Assembly (NCBI GenBank): GCA_020354625.1
Contig: CP070651.1
Location: 2,394,924 to 2,456,692, forward strand
Reading direction: 5' to 3'
DNA: 61,769 bases
From: Trueperaceae bacterium
GTDB taxonomy: Bacteria > Deinococcota > Deinococci > Deinococcales > Trueperaceae
The notes under the pieces: generated by a model
What the model was told of the DNA's origin: nothing
The model's database searches: none
Seen by the model: the letters and a program-made list of their open reading frames with translations, nothing else
Program-made: the position numbers and the translations under genes
Shown: positions 58,915 to 61,769 of the stretch, piece by piece
Layout: the number at the start of each line of letters is the position of its first letter
How positions within the stretch are numbered: position 1 is the first letter of the stretch

Positions 58915-61769
58915 ATGGGTTTTGTAAGTTTCGTTTTCTCTTTGGCGCAACGCTTTTCGCGCTCTTTGTTACTTATAGGGTTGTTCTTCTTTACTGTCGG
59001 CATCGTTTCATGCAACTTGCTTCCAACTGCCCCTGCGAAGGACACCATTTCCACAGCTGTGGGAATACCCCCAGAAGGCTTCGAAGATACTTTGGTTGCG
59101 TCCGTCAGCGCTCCCATGGACCTTGCCTGGACGCCGGATGGCCGTATGTTGATTCCTACGAAGGGCGGGCAACTGTGGGTCTATGAAAACGGGGCCGTAT
59201 TGCCGACCCCAGCGATCGACCTGTCTGGCGTCATGTGTACCAACGGCGAGCGGGCCATGGGTGACGTGGCCGTCCATCCGAATTTCGAAGCCAATCATTA
59301 CATCTACATCTATTACACCTTCAACAAGTTTGGGACGTGCAACGAGAGCGAAATCGACGGTCCGGTCAACCGTTTGTCGCGCTTTGTATTGCCGCACGAA
59401 AACATCATCGATCCCGCTACCGAAGTCGTCTTGTTCGACACATCGCCGCTGTTTCGCGATCATCATAACTCCGGTGACGTAGAGTTCGGTTCAGACGGAA
59501 ACCTCTACGTGACCGTGGGGGATGGGGGAGGGCGCCGTTTCGATTGGCCGCAGGATCCTGGCATTCTGTTGGGCAAGATCATACGTCTGACGGACACCGG
59601 GGATATTCCGTTGGGGAATCCGTTTACCGGGGTAGACAGCGCTCGCTGCCATGTCGATGGGGTTCCCCCCGCCGGTTCACCAGCGGGGACCAAATGTCAG
59701 GAGGTCTTCTCGCTCGGGCTACGTAACCCGTTCCGCTTCGCCTTCGACTCGAACTCGGAATCGGTGCGCTTTTTTATCAACGATGTCGGGCAACACACCT
59801 GGGAGGAGATCAGCGAGGGTCCTGTGGTCGGCGGCAATTACGGTTGGCCGGCTCGTGAGGGACCGTGCGCGCTCGACTCGACCACGGACTGTGAGCTCCT
59901 GCCAGGCTTCGACGATCCCATCCACTGGTACCAGCATGGGGTGAACGGAGCGGCGGTGACCGGCGGCGCGTTCGTGCCGAACGGCCTGTGGCCGGCTTCA
60001 TACGATGGCAGCTACCTTTTTGCGGACTACGTGTTCGGTACGATCTACCAGTTGTTGCCTGGCGAGCCTGGGTGCAGGAGTTGCTCCCCACCAACTTCCA
60101 ATTCCACGACGCCCGACTTTGCGGTCGCTCCACGCGTGGTCTCCATGATCTTTGGTCCTCCCAACGATCCGGTCGGACTCTACTACGTCAGCCGCGAGGA
60201 TAGTGAGGTTCGCCTGATCACCTACGCCGGTGGAGCCAACCGTGCTCCGACCGCAGTGGCAACTGCCGACCCGGCCTTTGGGATGCCTCCACTCGACGTT
60301 CAGTTTGATGGGACCTCGAGTACCGATCCCGATCTCGACCCGCTGAGCTATGAATGGGACTTCGAAAGTGATGGGGTATCCGATTCCACAGAGCCGGCGC
60401 CGCTACATCGTTACGACACGTTGGGAACAGTGTTTGCGACGCTTACCGTCCGAGACGGCAGGGGTGGTGAAGACACCACTTCCCTTCGTGTCGACGTCGG
60501 CAATACGCCTCCGACGCCGTCAATAGAAGCACCTCTTGATGGCACCACCTTTGCCGTCGGCGAGATCTTCACCCTCCGAGGAAGTGCTACTGACGTGGAG
60601 GATGGCGGAGCGCTTGCCGACACATCGCTAACCTGGGAAGTGCGCCAGCATCATGCTGACCATTGGCACCCCTTTCTCGACCCCACACCGGGCAATAACC
60701 TCGAATTGGCCCCTGCTCCAGAACCAGAGGATTTTCTTGCAGCCACCAACAGCTTCCTCGAAATCCTTCTGACCGCAACCGATTCTAGCGGGTTAAGCAC
60801 GACCGTAAGTCGCACGGTCATGCCACGAACGGTCGACCTTATCTTCGAATCCGACCCCCCAGGCCTGAATCTCGCTTTAGACGGCTTTACCGTGATGACA
60901 CCGACCACGGAGGTGTCATGGGAGAACCACAACCTCCAACTCGACGCACCTGATCAGACGGACGCGGGAGGGATCTCTTGGCGTTGGGAATCGTGGTCGG
61001 ATGGTGGTGCCCAACAACACACAATCTCTGTTCCGGCGACGCCTGTCACGTATTCCGCGACGTTCCAGCAAGTCCAGGTGGATTCCTTGACCTTCAACCC
61101 GACCGACGACGCGACGATTCGGGAGAGCAGGCCGGATCGGAACTACGGTTTGGAAGCGAATGTAGAGGTCGATTTGAACTCGCGGAAGGATGCGTTGTGG
61201 CGGTTTGAGGTAAGCGGGACGGGTGGATCCGTGGCGAGTGCGGTATTGCGTCTTTACGCTACCGACGGATCGAGTTATGGGGGAGATTTTTTCAAGACGA
61301 CGGATACCTTTTGGAGTGAGGCGACGGTGACGTGGTCGACGGCGCCGGCGGGTGATGGAGGTTTGTTGGGATCGTTGGGGCAGGTAGATGCGGGGAACTG
61401 GTACGAGGTGGACGTGAGTTCACTGGTAACGGGGGATGGCGTGGTGAGCATCCGGGCGAGTTCGAGCAGCAACAACGGAGTGGACTACGCCTCGAAAGAA
61501 GAGGGATCATTTGTGCCGGAGTTGGTGGTGACGCTGGGAGAGCCGCCGGCACCGGACGAGACGGCGCCGAGCGCACCTGGGAACTTTCGAGCGGTCGAGG
61601 TGGGAGCGAGCGAGGTGTTGCTGGAGTGGGACGCGTCGACGGATAACGTGGGGGTAACGGGGTACGGCCTCTATCGGGACGGGGAGTTGCTGGTTGAGCT
61701 AGGAGCGGTAACGTTGTTCCGGGATGTAACGGTAGATCCGTTGACGAGCTACCGTTACGAGGTGAACGC
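58915..61769 (+). CDS. Secreted lipoprotein: PQQ-type sugar dehydrogenase with PKD, DNRLRE and FN3-like modules (3' truncated)
   Basis: Open from ATG 58915 (GGAGGAG upstream) past the window end: 951 codons so far. The signal ends at a lipobox IVSC (Cys33). Residues about 55-440 form a GSDH/soluble glucose dehydrogenase propeller (DVAVHPNFEANHYIYIYYTF, DHHNSGDVEFGSDGNLYVTV, SLGLRNPFRFAFD, GGNYGWPAREG). Then a PKD domain (about 445-525, DVQFDGTSSTDPDLDPLSYE), an Ig-like part, a DNRLRE-type domain (from about 732, NPTDDATIRESRPDRNYG) and a fibronectin III-like domain (from about 882). Likely a surface enzyme oxidising aldoses or polysaccharide ends. Confidence 0.88.
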   Translation, partial: MGFVSFVFSLAQRFSRSLLLIGLFFFTVGIVSCNLLPTAPAKDTISTAVGIPPEGFEDTLVASVSAPMDLAWTPDGRMLIPTKGGQLWVYENGAVLPTPAIDLSGVMCTNGERAMGDVAVHPNFEANHYIYIYYTFNKFGTCNESEIDGPVNRLSRFVLPHENIIDPATEVVLFDTSPLFRDHHNSGDVEFGSDGNLYVTVGDGGGRRFDWPQDPGILLGKIIRLTDTGDIPLGNPFTGVDSARCHVDGVPPAGSPAGTKCQEVFSLGLRNPFRFAFDSNSESVRFFINDVGQHTWEEISEGPVVGGNYGWPAREGPCALDSTTDCELLPGFDDPIHWYQHGVNGAAVTGGAFVPNGLWPASYDGSYLFADYVFGTIYQLLPGEPGCRSCSPPTSNSTTPDFAVAPRVVSMIFGPPNDPVGLYYVSREDSEVRLITYAGGANRAPTAVATADPAFGMPPLDVQFDGTSSTDPDLDPLSYEWDFESDGVSDSTEPAPLHRYDTLGTVFATLTVRDGRGGEDTTSLRVDVGNTPPTPSIEAPLDGTTFAVGEIFTLRGSATDVEDGGALADTSLTWEVRQHHADHWHPFLDPTPGNNLELAPAPEPEDFLAATNSFLEILLTATDSSGLSTTVSRTVMPRTVDLIFESDPPGLNLALDGFTVMTPTTEVSWENHNLQLDAPDQTDAGGISWRWESWSDGGAQQHTISVPATPVTYSATFQQVQVDSLTFNPTDDATIRESRPDRNYGLEANVEVDLNSRKDALWRFEVSGTGGSVASAVLRLYATDGSSYGGDFFKTTDTFWSEATVTWSTAPAGDGGLLGSLGQVDAGNWYEVDVSSLVTGDGVVSIRASSSSNNGVDYASKEEGSFVPELVVTLGEPPAPDETAPSAPGNFRAVEVGASEVLLEWDASTDNVGVTGYGLYRDGELLVELGAVTLFRDVTVDPLTSYRYEVN

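Noticed and set aside
58743-59117. 124-codon minus-strand frame
   Set aside because: Antisense to the start of the sugar dehydrogenase, which has a signal sequence, lipobox and ribosome binding site.

Overview
The window is about 62 kb of moderately GC-rich bacterial chromosome with densely packed, mostly ordinary housekeeping and catabolic genes. I see no rRNA, tRNA, CRISPR array, prophage or transposase. Several traits suggest the Deinococcota (a Truepera-like lineage). At least eight plus-strand genes and several minus-strand genes have a TANNNT -10 box only 5-9 nt before the start codon, the leaderless layout known from Deinococcus. There are also frequent GTG and TTG starts, a long-form HPF, UvrA with a CPEH zinc-finger half, and split SdaAA/SdaAB. 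This assignment is an inference, not a proof.

Layout. 1-7.7 kb: tail of an unidentified protein, homocysteine S-methyltransferase, DEAD helicase overlapping a hemolysin III-like membrane protein, enolase-superfamily and creatininase-family enzymes, and an NHL beta-propeller protein. 8-12.2 kb: a response regulator/histidine kinase pair with a secreted, internally duplicated glycine-rich protein, then a BtuF-like binding protein behind a cobalamin riboswitch. 12.3-15.6 kb: a three-gene operon whose order (ATP-grasp ligase subunit, CoA-binding ligase subunit, citryl-CoA-lyase-like protein) matches the domain order of ATP-citrate lyase; the first subunit carries a C-terminal 8-cysteine ferredoxin-like domain. 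15.7-25.5 kb: DinB-like protein, two secreted unknowns, a large SARP/ATPase/TPR regulator, lipid kinase, left-handed beta-helix transferase, rhomboid protease, degenerate matrixin-like protein and HPF. 25.8-31 kb: HxlR regulator, a pseudo-receiver/coiled-coil protein downstream of minD-minE, and a PcrA/UvrD helicase. 31-39 kb: cytochrome P450, small zinc-type proteins, FAD oxidoreductase, nitroreductase, MenC-like enzyme, and MnmD. 39-46 kb: cysK-thuA, and a three-subunit molybdenum hydroxylase with a MoaD-like protein and a KduD-like SDR. 46-53 kb: alcohol dehydrogenase, a DEDD exonuclease with a WYL-like tail, inositol phosphatase, a UspA-aminotransferase-cupin operon, serine dehydratase and HU. 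53-61.8 kb: PlsC, membrane protein, UvrA, two DUF4342-type proteins, and a secreted PQQ-type sugar dehydrogenase that runs off the end.

Between genes there are three kinds of unexplained repeats: elements built from degenerate 7-bp units related to GATGAGT/GATGGGT/AATGGGT, a 105-bp palindromic MITE-like element present twice (one copy apparently nested inside a heptad element), and long GGCCCGGC-core palindromes. The most interesting signals are the citrate-cleavage-like operon with the ferredoxin fusion, three CTGATCG heptamers at exact 11-bp spacing near a SARP-type regulator, and the exonuclease-WYL fusion.
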